Shown here one piece after another: positions 10,801 to 17,524 of a DNA stretch of 33,009 bases (position 1 is the stretch's first letter; every line of letters starts with the position of its first letter). Location: positions 1 through 33,009 of the forward strand of contig NZ_FMVQ01000020.1 of NCBI RefSeq assembly GCF_900102495.1. Direction: 5' to 3'. Below the pieces are notes generated by a model, which saw only the letters and a list, made by a program, of their open reading frames with translations, did not search any database and had not been told where the DNA came from. A program made the position numbers and the translations under genes. The DNA comes from Nitrosospira sp. Nl5. GTDB lineage: Bacteria > Pseudomonadota > Gammaproteobacteria > Burkholderiales > Nitrosomonadaceae.

Positions 10801-11416
10801 GTAGCTGCTTTTCCAGTTCCTGGCAAATGTCGTTTACCCGCAAAAGGTTTTCGCGCGTATCGGCCAGACGCGATTCGGTCTCGCGGCGGCGCTCGCGGTA
10901 TTTGGAAATCCCCGCGGCTTCCTCCAGAAATACACGCAATTCTTCCGGCTTGGCCTCAATGATGCGGGAGATCATCCCTTGCTCGATGATGGCGTAGCCA
11001 CGACCCCCTATTCCGGTCCCAAGAAAAATATCAGCGACGTCCCGTCGGCGGACATGAATGTTATTGATGTGATAAGTCGATTCGCCATCCCTCCGCAATA
11101 CCCGCTTGATGCAAATTTGGGCATAGCTCGACCACTGCCCCGCCGCCTTGCCGAGCTCATTATCAAACATCAGCTCGACACTTGCGCGTCCCACTGCCTT
11201 ACGATTGGCGGAACCATTGAAAATCACGTCCTGCATGGACTCGCCACGTAACGCGGACGCCCGGGATTCGCCCAAGACCCAGCGTACAGCATCGATCACA
11301 TTGGATTTACCGCAACCGTTGGGACCTACGACTGCGACCAAATCCCCCGGCACAGGAATTTCGGTGGGGTCGACAAAGGATTTGAAACCGGCGAGTTTGA
11401 TGTGGGAGAGACGCAA
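7865..11416 (-). CDS. smc: Chromosome segregation ATPase SMC
   Basis: SMC is the core of the condensin-like SMC-ScpAB complex that organises and segregates the chromosome. Its 1183 residues show an N-terminal ATPase half with Walker A GPNGCGKSN (31-39), a long coiled coil (about 170-500), a hinge (about 510-660), a second coiled coil, and a C-terminal ATPase half with signature LSGGEK (1081-1086) and Walker B FCLLDEVD (from 1105). The N-terminus MRLSHIKLAGFKSF aligns with the family start, so the rare TTG at 11416 must be the start codon. No Shine-Dalgarno sequence is evident before it. It heads the seven-gene leftward run and is divergent from queF. Confidence 0.96.
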   Translation of the reverse strand: MRLSHIKLAGFKSFVDPTEIPVPGDLVAVVGPNGCGKSNVIDAVRWVLGESRASALRGESMQDVIFNGSANRKAVGRASVELMFDNELGKAAGQWSSYAQICIKRVLRRDGESTYHINNIHVRRRDVADIFLGTGIGGRGYAIIEQGMISRIIEAKPEELRVFLEEAAGISKYRERRRETESRLADTRENLLRVNDICQELEKQLLRLEEQAEAARRFKNMKIQLHMAQNLLWWARKQEATAQRILAEKEFQSLETALEAETARLRDAEKRLEEKRTQHYAVGDSLHQAQGELYAANGEVAHVEQQIQHLRESRQRVAQQIMMVRNQLEHYEKQLEDTAGNLNRWRGELERAKSAREAGKQKAKTENEKLPLADSALRLCQERLAETQRSLLLLEQAGQLEESHRAYAEKIFQQLESRRIRLLGERSALIPPNIETLSRLHRETESTAADLKQKQEVLAQTESLRLNAEEVKREFACKVQPLEQQIIQAEARLDALQRLQHRLEGSQGLSAWLAKYQLEALPRLWQSIQVEKGWEDALEAVLRERLNSAQLEQLETTRDWEDDLPPGKWALFEPGGQSARSEPVTDMPDMPRDKEGWTPLSQYLVCDNAGIKAVLDEWLSGVFVVEGVRDGLLQRTKLSSREVLVTREGHILTHHSLTYYAPDSQLHGTLARQREIVQIKIEADALRVSLSVEKFALETAEETCHELESSLSRLRYDTGQLQQQHHDAQMQVLKLTQLGERASQRHSQIDNELAEIGQQAAAETSRKQDAETKLAEYGIEIGILQEQVQKEKLAAAAAEQFLHTQRQLAQNAAREMQEAEFSEKTCQNKIAELENSVHIIGENIVALRTSLDKFQTEQGSFDEARLNSLLQEWLTLREHREQELAAIRHALEDAANDLRRIEHERMTSEQKLHPLRESINHARLKEQEARITENQFDEQLKEAGADEEELIRSHGKKRPSALQVEINRLNTEIAALGAVNLVALEELQSSQTRKAYLDLQSQDLKEAVETLENAIRRIDRETRERLLETVDKVNAHLAEVFPTIFGGGQAKLILRGEEILDSGIQIFAQPPGKKNSSIHLLSGGEKALTALALVFSLFQLNPAPFCLLDEVDAPLDDSNTERFCNLVKQMSRHTQFVFISHNKITMEMAQQLIGVTMQEQGVSRVVAVEIEEAVRLSDAAMVT

Positions 11417-11538
11417 TTTATCGTTCGCAACCAGTTATAATTGTGCAGCCCGAAGAGATTACCTTAAGTCATTTCTGAAGATGAGCGAAAGATTAGACTT
11501 GAGCAAAACATTCTAACCGATTTGAGCGAGATAAGAGA
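11417..11538. promoter_or_regulatory. Divergent promoter region between smc and queF
   Basis: This 122-bp AT-richer gap must supply promoters for the leftward smc run and rightward queF. TATAAT is present on the + strand at 11436-11441, and the opposite strand there reads TTATAAC, 20 bases from the smc TTG. Neither has a convincing -35 hexamer. Use of the leftward element would give smc a very short leader. I see no preQ1 riboswitch (no C-rich pseudoknot pattern) before queF. Confidence 0.3.
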
Positions 11539-11958
11539 ATGCCAAGTAGTCCCACGAAAAACCTGGAAACCTTCCCCAATCCCGCACCGGGGCGGGATTA
11601 TCAGATTCACATGCAAATCCCCGAATTTACCTGCCTGTGTCCAAAAACTGGGCAACCGGATTTCGCGACCTTGATCCTCGACTACATTCCGGACAAGAAA
11701 TGCGTCGAGCTTAAGAGCCTCAAGCTCTATATCTGGTCTTATCGTAACGAAGCGGCCTTCCATGAGGCCGTTACCAATCGCATTGTCGATGACCTGGTCA
11801 GCATCTTGAAGCCGAGATATCTGCGCCTCACCGCCAAATTTTTCGTACGCGGCGGAATTTTCACAAATATTGTTGCTGAGCACCGCAAATCGGGATGGAA
11901 ACCCTTACCGGCAGTGGAACTGGGAAGATTTGAGGACCAGTCTACAATGCACGGCTGA
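11539..11958 (+). CDS. queF: NADPH-dependent 7-cyano-7-deazaguanine reductase QueF
   Basis: QueF reduces preQ0 (7-cyano-7-deazaguanine) to preQ1 with NADPH, late in queuosine tRNA-modification synthesis. At 139 residues it is the short unimodal type. The nucleophile segment [14 protein letters not shown] places the thioimide-forming Cys at Cys34 and the general acid at Asp41. The QueF signature [14 protein letters not shown] (57-70) is followed by the substrate-binding FHE (74-76). The ATG at 11539 is preceded by a weak GATAAGAGA site. No other queuosine gene lies in the window, so it appears to stand alone; mltD starts 93 bp downstream on the same strand. Confidence 0.95.
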   Translation: MPSSPTKNLETFPNPAPGRDYQIHMQIPEFTCLCPKTGQPDFATLILDYIPDKKCVELKSLKLYIWSYRNEAAFHEAVTNRIVDDLVSILKPRYLRLTAKFFVRGGIFTNIVAEHRKSGWKPLPAVELGRFEDQSTMHG

Positions 11959-12051
11959 CTTTGCCATGCCGGTACAGCATTTCGTAGATTGTCTTAATCC
12001 GGAAACCTGTTCGCTCGCATTATTTCTTTCATCTCATCTCCAATCAGAAGT

Positions 12052-13536
12052 ATGCAAATATCACGATCCACAGCCATCCTGACAATCAGCCTGATGCTGA
12101 CAACCGGCAGTTTCACGGCCAGTGCGGCTGAGCCTCCTCATCAGCCGATTTTTCAACTCACACATGTAGCAATTCTTCAACCCATACCCATGCGGGAGGG
12201 AGCACGTGAAATATTCGATATTATTCGCGACATGGAAAGCGAAACCGTCACGACTCCCGAAGAAACCGGCAGTTCCGCTGTTGCCATATCCGCCGCTCCA
12301 GCCGATCTTTGGGAACGCATACGCAATGGCTTCGCCATGGCTGAAATGGATAGCGAGGAGGTGCGCAACGGTGAGGACTTTTACGTCAATCGCCCGGAGT
12401 ATGTAAAACGCATTATTGAGCGCAGCAAACGCTACCTGTTTCATATCGTCGAAGAAGTCGAGCGCCGCCGCATGCCCGCTGAAATCGCGCTACTGCCTAT
12501 TATTGAAAGTGCATTCAATCCCAAGGCCTACTCCCGTAGCCATGCTTCCGGTATTTGGCAATTCATCCCCTCTACCGGCAAGAACTACGGCTTAAAACAG
12601 AACTGGTGGCATGATGACAGGAGGGACATTGTCGCTGCCACCAGCGCCGCGCTGGACTATTTACAAAACCTCTACAGCATGTTTGGCGATTGGGAATTAG
12701 CGCTGGCCTCATATAACTGGGGCGAGGGAGCAGTGGGGCGCTCACTCATAAAAAACCGTAACAACGGCTTACCGGCGGATTTTCGCAATATCAGCCTGCC
12801 GCCTGAAACCCAAAATTATGTTCCCAAATTAATCGCGATAAAAAATATCATCACGAATCCGGCAGCTTTCGGGGTTGAGCTTGAGCCGGTGCCCAATCAG
12901 CCTTATTTTGACAAGGTCGCCACGACCCGCCATATCGATGTAAAGCTGGCAGCGAAGCTCGCGGATATTTCCGTGGACGAGTTTAATGCTCTCAATCCCG
13001 CCTATAATCGGCCAGTCATCAATGTCAGCGGGTCCCGTATCCTGCTGTTCCCGGCCGATAAGGTAGAGACCTTTACGGCGAATCTGAAAAATTACGATAA
13101 GCCGCTCGTGTCCTGGCACGCCTATCGGGCAAAAAAAGGGGAGACAGCTGAAAAAATTTCAGCACGGTACGGCATCAGCGTGCAGCGCATGAGGGAAATC
13201 AACGATATTCACGGACGCAACAGGATAACGCCAGGGCAGATTTTGCTGGTACCTCATAACGGACACGCTGACGGTGCGGATATTTCCGTTATGAACGACA
13301 AGCCCGTTGAACCAAGAATGCTCGAACGCAATGTCGTCTATGCCGTTAAGAAAGGCGACGCGCTATCCGGCATCGCCAGGCGTCACGGTGTTACCGTAGC
13401 ACAGATTAAGTCATGGAATGGTGGCGTTGAACGGCTCCTTATCGGCCAGAAACTCATACTCAAACATACCTCATTTGAAAAACTTCCCTTAACGTCTTCG
13501 GAACAACACGCTATTCCGGCGAAGAAGCGAATGTGA
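12052..13536 (+). CDS. mltD: Membrane-bound lytic murein transglycosylase D
   Basis: MltD cleaves peptidoglycan glycan strands to 1,6-anhydro-muropeptides during wall turnover. Residues 1-26 form a signal peptide ending near TASAAEP; no lipobox Cys is visible, so it may be periplasmic rather than a lipoprotein. The SLT (goose-lysozyme-like) domain runs from about 130 to 260. It has catalytic Glu152 in LLPIIESAFNP, followed by SGIWQFIPSTGKNYGL and ASYNWGEGAVGR. A weak LysM-like piece lies near 300-345, and two clear LysM peptidoglycan-binding modules follow at about 356-400 and 429-472 (VKKGDALSGIARRHG). At 494 residues the length is typical. It converges with the PEP-CTERM gene. Confidence 0.93.
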   Translation: MQISRSTAILTISLMLTTGSFTASAAEPPHQPIFQLTHVAILQPIPMREGAREIFDIIRDMESETVTTPEETGSSAVAISAAPADLWERIRNGFAMAEMDSEEVRNGEDFYVNRPEYVKRIIERSKRYLFHIVEEVERRRMPAEIALLPIIESAFNPKAYSRSHASGIWQFIPSTGKNYGLKQNWWHDDRRDIVAATSAALDYLQNLYSMFGDWELALASYNWGEGAVGRSLIKNRNNGLPADFRNISLPPETQNYVPKLIAIKNIITNPAAFGVELEPVPNQPYFDKVATTRHIDVKLAAKLADISVDEFNALNPAYNRPVINVSGSRILLFPADKVETFTANLKNYDKPLVSWHAYRAKKGETAEKISARYGISVQRMREINDIHGRNRITPGQILLVPHNGHADGADISVMNDKPVEPRMLERNVVYAVKKGDALSGIARRHGVTVAQIKSWNGGVERLLIGQKLILKHTSFEKLPLTSSEQHAIPAKKRM

Positions 13537-13626
13537 TATTACCGTCGCTTCCAAAGGACGTCGCTGCAATCGAAAATCATGAGCAAAGAGATTTCTCGCT
13601 CCTTGATTGGAATTCAAATACTCTCA

Positions 13627-13644
13627 CGCATTCTGCAGAATGCG
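13627..13644. terminator. 18-bp perfect palindrome between convergent mltD and the PEP-CTERM gene
   Basis: The bases 13627-13644 read the same on both strands (CGCATTCTG then CAGAATGCG). As RNA this gives a 7-bp stem with a 4-base loop. It lies 90 bp after mltD and 21 bp beyond the PEP-CTERM stop. No U-tract follows in either direction, so it may be a transcript-stabilising hairpin or a protein-binding site rather than an intrinsic terminator. Confidence 0.35.
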
Positions 13645-13665
13645 CACATCAACGTCTGGGCTAAT

Positions 13666-14604
13666 TTAATTTCTGCGTCTGCGAACCGTACACATGCCCG
13701 CAATTCCAAAGCCGATAAGAGCGAGCGTCGTCGGTTCAGGCACCGTTACAACATTACCACCGTCGCCTCCACCACCACCGGTCCCGGTACCGGGACCATT
13801 ACCACCGATATCGGGACCACCGTTGCCGGTATCGGGACCATTACTCCCGGTACCGGGCCCGGAACTGCCGGTACCGGATCCGGTACCCCCGCTACCACTG
13901 CCACCGATACCGCCGATACCAGGATTGACCCCATTACCGGGGCTACCGAAGCCCAAGCTTCCGCCACCAATACCGGCGGCAGTACCGGCACCACCCCTGC
14001 CACCAGTACCGGCTAAACCACCCCCCTGAGGACAAAGGTTTTCCCGCGAGCCGGGCCTTTGTTGTTGCAGGCATTCCCCCAGACCGTGCCGGGTTATCGC
14101 AGGGACAAAAGGCCCCGGAATTAGTTGGTCAGATTGGCTATTTGCATGTGGATTTTCTTCTGTTATCAGCCAATCTTCCATCGCAATGCCTAATGTAGCC
14201 AGAAAGTCTGCAATCTCGTCCGCATCGCCGCTTGATTCGCTATCGCCACTTCCCCGGGTAACATCGGCGGTGAAGATATCCAGGAGTGCAAGGCTCGCCA
14301 GTTTCGAACCCAGTAATTGCGCCGCAAAGAACGAACCGAAACCATAAGGCAAGCCGAATCCATCGGAATGATTGCCGCTCAGCAGATTATCCCCGCCAAC
14401 GTCCCCACTCCATAAACGGTTCGCAGGAGCGAGCATTTCGTCAGCTTCTTGGCCGTTAATGCCGACATCATTATATCTGGGGAAATGGATGCCACTCGCT
14501 GGACCTGTTGCATTAAGGTGCAATATCGGAACAGCGTAGACGCCTGCCGGGAACAAAAGTATTGGAAGTATCGCTAAGCGTAAAAAGAATTCTCTGGTAT
14601 TCAT
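13666..14604 (-). CDS. PEP-CTERM sorted exported protein with Gly-rich repeat region
   Basis: The C-terminus carries a textbook PEP-CTERM sorting signal: VPEPTTLALIGFG, a hydrophobic helix and a basic tail CTVRRRRN. Such proteins are cut by an exosortase (EpsH/XrtA family) at the inner membrane and often end up in exopolysaccharide or the cell surface. The frame is open to 14643, but starting at ATG 14604 gives MNTREFFLRLAILPILLFPAG, a normal signal peptide, and 312 residues. The middle (about 25-180) matches nothing I recognise; it includes LPYGFGSFFAAQLLGSK and an acidic GSGDSESSGDADE segment. About 105 Gly/Pro/Thr-rich residues follow, built partly from 7-residue units. No exosortase gene is in the window. 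Other frames through the repeat are open only because of its composition. Confidence 0.85.
   Translation of the reverse strand: MNTREFFLRLAILPILLFPAGVYAVPILHLNATGPASGIHFPRYNDVGINGQEADEMLAPANRLWSGDVGGDNLLSGNHSDGFGLPYGFGSFFAAQLLGSKLASLALLDIFTADVTRGSGDSESSGDADEIADFLATLGIAMEDWLITEENPHANSQSDQLIPGPFVPAITRHGLGECLQQQRPGSRENLCPQGGGLAGTGGRGGAGTAAGIGGGSLGFGSPGNGVNPGIGGIGGSGSGGTGSGTGSSGPGTGSNGPDTGNGGPDIGGNGPGTGTGGGGGDGGNVVTVPEPTTLALIGFGIAGMCTVRRRRN
13786..13911 (-). repeat. 21-bp tandem repeat, six units, in the PEP-CTERM gene
   Basis: Six 21-bp units run without gaps at 13786, 13807, 13828, 13849, 13870 and 13891. On the + strand most begin GGTACCGG or GGTATCGG; units 2 and 6 diverge (GATATCGG, GCTACCAC). 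On the coding strand they encode 7-residue Gly-rich units of the form x-x-G-P-x-T-G (SSGPGTG, SNGPDTG, NGGPDIG, GNGPGTG). Unit length in whole codons means copy-number change would keep the frame. Confidence 0.8.
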
Positions 14605-15078
14605 CGTGTATGTATCCCGATCCACATCAAACGTCTTGCCCATGCGACTCAGAATTATTGAAACAGATCACTTTTCCCTGCACGTTCCGTGAATGGCGTC
14701 AATCATGCAGGTATTCAAAATCACGGTAATATGATCCCTTGCAGCTGCCAGGAAAATCTTTAAGCTCGCTAATTACCTTGCATTGAGCAGTGTTCGCATC
14801 GTATCAACTTCAGCAGCGGGGACAATTGGACCTTGGTACACCTTGGCAGCCGTCGGGCTGGAGAAGGTGATCGGCGGGAAGGAATTAAGGCCAATAGTGT
14901 TCTAATTTGGCCGAAAAATGCGATGAGTTGTGGAAGTTACGACAAAAGATCAGGAAAAACCCAACGAATCCGCTTCGCGTTCATGATAGGTGTCTCATCC
15001 TGCCGCTTTGGTAATCAGCAATCGCCTGGACAAAGGATTTGATCGGGGTTTCGAGCCAAAAGTCCGGTGGCGGGTGGG
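14605..15078. other. 474-bp non-coding stretch between the EmrE and PEP-CTERM genes, with two hairpins
   Basis: I find no convincing gene here; a 69-codon frame at 14833 lacks a good start and family features. Two stem-loops lie 20 bp apart. One spans 14840-14868 (ACCTT/AAGGT outer and CAGCC/GGCTG inner stems). The other spans 14889-14912 (GGCCAA/TTGGCC with inner TAG/CTA). Read leftward, the second is followed by TTAATTCC and could end the emrE transcript. The PEP-CTERM promoter must also lie here, but I see no clear -35/-10 pair. Confidence 0.35.
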
Positions 15079-15411
15079 CTAATGTGTGGACGACTTGGAA
15101 AATACTTGCAAGACAACCACGCCCGTTACAATAAGCGTCAGTCCAATGACCGCGGGGATATCGAGCGACTGCCCAAAAATGTACCAGGCAATAAGCGTAA
15201 CGAGCACAATACCGACACCGGACCAGATAGCGTACGCAACGCCCACCGGCATAGTGCGCAATGTCAGGGATAAAAAGAAGAAAGCCATGATATAACCCGC
15301 TATTACCACTAGTGACGGCCATAGCTGGGTAAAACCGTCACTTGCCTTCAAGGCCGAGGTCGCCACAACCTCGCTGATGATAGCGACAGAAAGGAAAAGC
15401 CACTGATTCAT
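15079..15411 (-). CDS. emrE: Small multidrug resistance efflux transporter, EmrE type
   Basis: This is a 110-residue, four-helix inner-membrane antiporter that expels lipophilic cations such as quaternary ammonium compounds in exchange for protons, as a dual-topology dimer. Numbering coincides with E. coli EmrE at key residues: the essential Glu14 in ISEVVAT, Tyr40, Tyr60 and Trp63 in [12 protein letters not shown]. The GFTQLWPS and [12 protein letters not shown] segments also follow EmrE closely. The AYAIWSGVG form favours EmrE (Qac) over the guanidinium exporter Gdx/SugE. A ribosome binding site AGGAA lies 7 bases upstream. No guanidine riboswitch is recognisable upstream. A perfect inverted repeat at 15492-15505 may be an operator. 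Confidence 0.92.
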   Translation of the reverse strand: MNQWLFLSVAIISEVVATSALKASDGFTQLWPSLVVIAGYIMAFFFLSLTLRTMPVGVAYAIWSGVGIVLVTLIAWYIFGQSLDIPAVIGLTLIVTGVVVLQVFSKSSTH

Positions 15412-16186
15412 TGCCGGGTTCCTGGCAGGTTGCCGCCAAATAAAATGCTTATAAAACCAATATTGTTGAATGGATGACGTCTAGATTTGTATGTATCAAG
15501 ATACACGACATAGCGTTGATTTTATGGCGCCAGTTTCTGCGATACACCGGAAATTTGCAAGTAAATCAGACACCCTAAGCAATAAGAACGATCAAATGGT
15601 CTCTTAAAAGGCAGCTCTTTCACCCGTGTAATGGATGTAAGCAGCCAGATGAATCGGAGGATGAAGCCAACGATATCAATTATTGATGACGTTGGTAACT
15701 ATGTGTGGCAGCGTACTGACCAGATTCCATCTTTTCTGTAGTTTTTTTGTTTCCACTTGGACTTGGGATCCGGTCCCTAGAATTAAAAAGGATTCCCTAT
15801 TCTCAATGTTTATATCCAGCAGCCACTTCTCACTTCATGAATTTTCTCACGATCAGGATAATGAGGCAGGCATTAGGACCAGGAGGCGAGCGAGCGGTAA
15901 AGTTTTTACCGGGGCGATTAAAAAGGTTTTATCCTATGAAAAATGTCTCCTACCCAATCGATTAATAACTGAGGGAAAAACCGTGAAAACAATAAGTAAC
16001 CGCGAACAGATGGTTCCTGGGAAAGAGATTCTATCGATCGCCGGCTTGGTATCCACGTCTGGGTTAAACGATAGCCATCCAGGGAGAATGATGCAGATGG
16101 GTAGCCCGGAATCGATCATGCTGCAAAAAATACCGGGGGGGAATCTACGCGCGCTAGCTTGGTTATTCAGATTATCCGGAAAAAAA
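15412..16186. other. Intergenic region upstream of emrE and the DUF1207 gene, possibly containing the latter's true start
   Basis: Divergent promoters for emrE (leftward) and the DUF1207 gene (rightward) should lie here. The DUF1207 frame stays open back to a TTG at 15683, but the predicted peptide upstream of 16187 looks unlike a real protein. An AGGGAG at 16081-16086 precedes in-frame ATGs at 16091 and 16097, which are alternative starts. A GGAGG abuts an ATG at 15661 that opens only 26 codons. I recognise no other gene. Confidence 0.4.
15492..15505. promoter_or_regulatory. Perfect inverted repeat, candidate operator for emrE
   Basis: TGTATC and GATACA flank a 2-base AA spacer, a perfect 14-bp dyad typical of TetR- or MarR-type operators. 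It lies 81 bp upstream of the emrE start, within reach of its promoter. No regulator gene is adjacent, so the binding protein is unknown and the assignment rests on symmetry and position alone. Confidence 0.3.
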
Positions 16187-17314
16187 ATGACGAATGCAGC
16201 GCGGCTCCTGGCAATCATCACGGTCGCTTTATTTTATACCCCCGCCATCAATGCCGCGATACCCAACGATTCCTATATTGCAGGCTATGCCGCAGGAGTC
16301 CTCAAGCGCGATTTTAAGCTTGATCTCCCTTCCCTGACTGTGCGAGACGGCGTCATCACAGTACCGGTAGGCGATTTGGCAGCGCAGGATCGAACGCGAA
16401 TTTTGCAGATATTGTCAGAGATTCCCGGCGTTACCGCGGTGGTTGCGCTGGAAAACACCAATCAGCAGATCTTGGCCGCCTCTTCAGCACCCGATGAACC
16501 AGGCACAACTGAAAGCTGGCCGACAGCCCGCTCTCCGGTACTTCCCACAGGCATTCTTCCTACAGGTCACCTGTTTAAACCGCTACTGGCCGATCCGCGG
16601 TGGGCGCATTTCTCAGCCGCTTATCGCAATTATATCGGAGAGAATATAGATGGAAATAACAACGGGGCTGTCAGTTTCGGTGAGACGATACCGTTTTACC
16701 GGGGCAATCTTGGGCAGTCCGGGATGCAATGGGAAACAGGTCTTCAAGCCGGCGTATTCAGCGACTTCAATCTTGATGCACGCTCCAATGATCTCATCAA
16801 CACGGATTTTATTGCATCGGTTTACTCAAGCGTTCGCGCGGGCCGATTCTCCGCTTTCGGCCGAGTCTTCCACCAAAGCTCGCACCTTGGTGATGAGTTT
16901 CTGCTGCGAACGACATTGGAGCGTGTCAATCTCAGTTACGAGGGAGCCGATCTCAGACTTTCTTATGAGCTTCCGTATGGAATACGCGTATATGGTGGAG
17001 GGGGCGGCATTTTTCACAAGCAGCCATCGACAATCAAGCCTTGGTTAATACAATATGGTATCGAGTTCAGAAGCCCCTGGCGTATCGAATTTGCAGCAAT
17101 GAGACCGATTCTGGCAGTGGATATCAAGAATCATCAACAGAATAACTGGAATGCCGATGTATCCGCCAGGGCGGGATTTCAATTCGATAATTTTTCAGCA
17201 TTTGGGCGGAAGCTTCAGTTTCTGGGGGAATATTTTCACGGCAACTCGCCTACTGGCCAATTTTATCGGGAGAGGGTCGAATATATCGGGGTCGGGGCAC
17301 ATTACCATTTCTAG
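16187..17314 (+). CDS. DUF1207 outer-membrane beta-barrel protein with N-terminal BON-like segment
   Basis: From ATG 16187 the 375-residue product begins with a good signal peptide (MTNAARLLAIITVALFYTPAINA). Residues about 24-90 resemble a BON domain: a short helix (AAGVLKRDF), then VRDGVITVPVGD and a RTRILQILSEIPGVTAVVAL helix-strand. From about residue 125 onward come amphipathic beta-strands with DUF1207 features, including FKPLLADPRWAHFSAAYRNY, GRVFHQSSHLGDEFLL and a terminal GVGAHYHF that ends in Phe like outer-membrane barrels. The function of DUF1207 proteins is unknown. The frame is open far upstream, and a better ribosome binding site precedes ATG 16097, so 30 extra residues are possible. 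It is not obviously co-transcribed with recJ, which starts 210 bp later. Confidence 0.75.
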   Translation: MTNAARLLAIITVALFYTPAINAAIPNDSYIAGYAAGVLKRDFKLDLPSLTVRDGVITVPVGDLAAQDRTRILQILSEIPGVTAVVALENTNQQILAASSAPDEPGTTESWPTARSPVLPTGILPTGHLFKPLLADPRWAHFSAAYRNYIGENIDGNNNGAVSFGETIPFYRGNLGQSGMQWETGLQAGVFSDFNLDARSNDLINTDFIASVYSSVRAGRFSAFGRVFHQSSHLGDEFLLRTTLERVNLSYEGADLRLSYELPYGIRVYGGGGGIFHKQPSTIKPWLIQYGIEFRSPWRIEFAAMRPILAVDIKNHQQNNWNADVSARAGFQFDNFSAFGRKLQFLGEYFHGNSPTGQFYRERVEYIGVGAHYHF

Positions 17315-17524
17315 CAACCGGTCCGCGACTTAAAAGAATCGAAGCGAAAAATGACTGAGCAAAGATAGGTTTGGGGCCAGTAGTTGTTCTAATAGTTGAG
17401 CATTCCACTGATCGGCGGCGACCAGGAATTCTTCAAGCTTGCTGCTGCCAAGCAAGCAAGAGAACGAGTTAATATTGACGGCAGACGTTATACTTGCAAA
17501 CCAACAGGTTTCAATGTTTAGCGC

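Noticed and set aside
11417-11538. A preQ1 riboswitch before queF
   Set aside because: No conserved preQ1 aptamer pattern was found in the 122-bp gap.
13786-13911. Regular repeats that might suggest a CRISPR array
   Set aside because: Units are 21 bp, directly abutting with no spacers, and encode heptapeptides in frame.
13579-14029. Several overlapping open frames on both strands, including a Pro-rich frame at 13694-14029
   Set aside because: They arise from the stop-free Gly/Pro repeat composition of the PEP-CTERM gene; only the leftward frame has a signal peptide and a PEP-CTERM tail.
14833-15042. 69-codon + strand frame in the gap left of emrE
   Set aside because: It needs a TTG start without a ribosome binding site, has no recognisable features and overlaps two hairpins.
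15412-15491. A guanidine riboswitch in front of the SMR transporter
   Set aside because: No recognisable aptamer, and the protein is of EmrE rather than Gdx type.
15661-15741. GGAGG followed by ATG and a 26-codon frame starting like a response-regulator N-terminus
   Set aside because: There is no spacer between the ribosome binding site and ATG, and the frame ends before any receiver-domain residues beyond the first few.
17338-17357. A 20-base stretch similar (17 of 20) to 25043-25062
   Set aside because: It is too short and of simple A-rich composition; no flanking similarity extends it.
17475-17494. TTGACG and TATACT as a recJ promoter
   Set aside because: The two hexamers are only 8 bp apart, far below the 16-18 bp needed.
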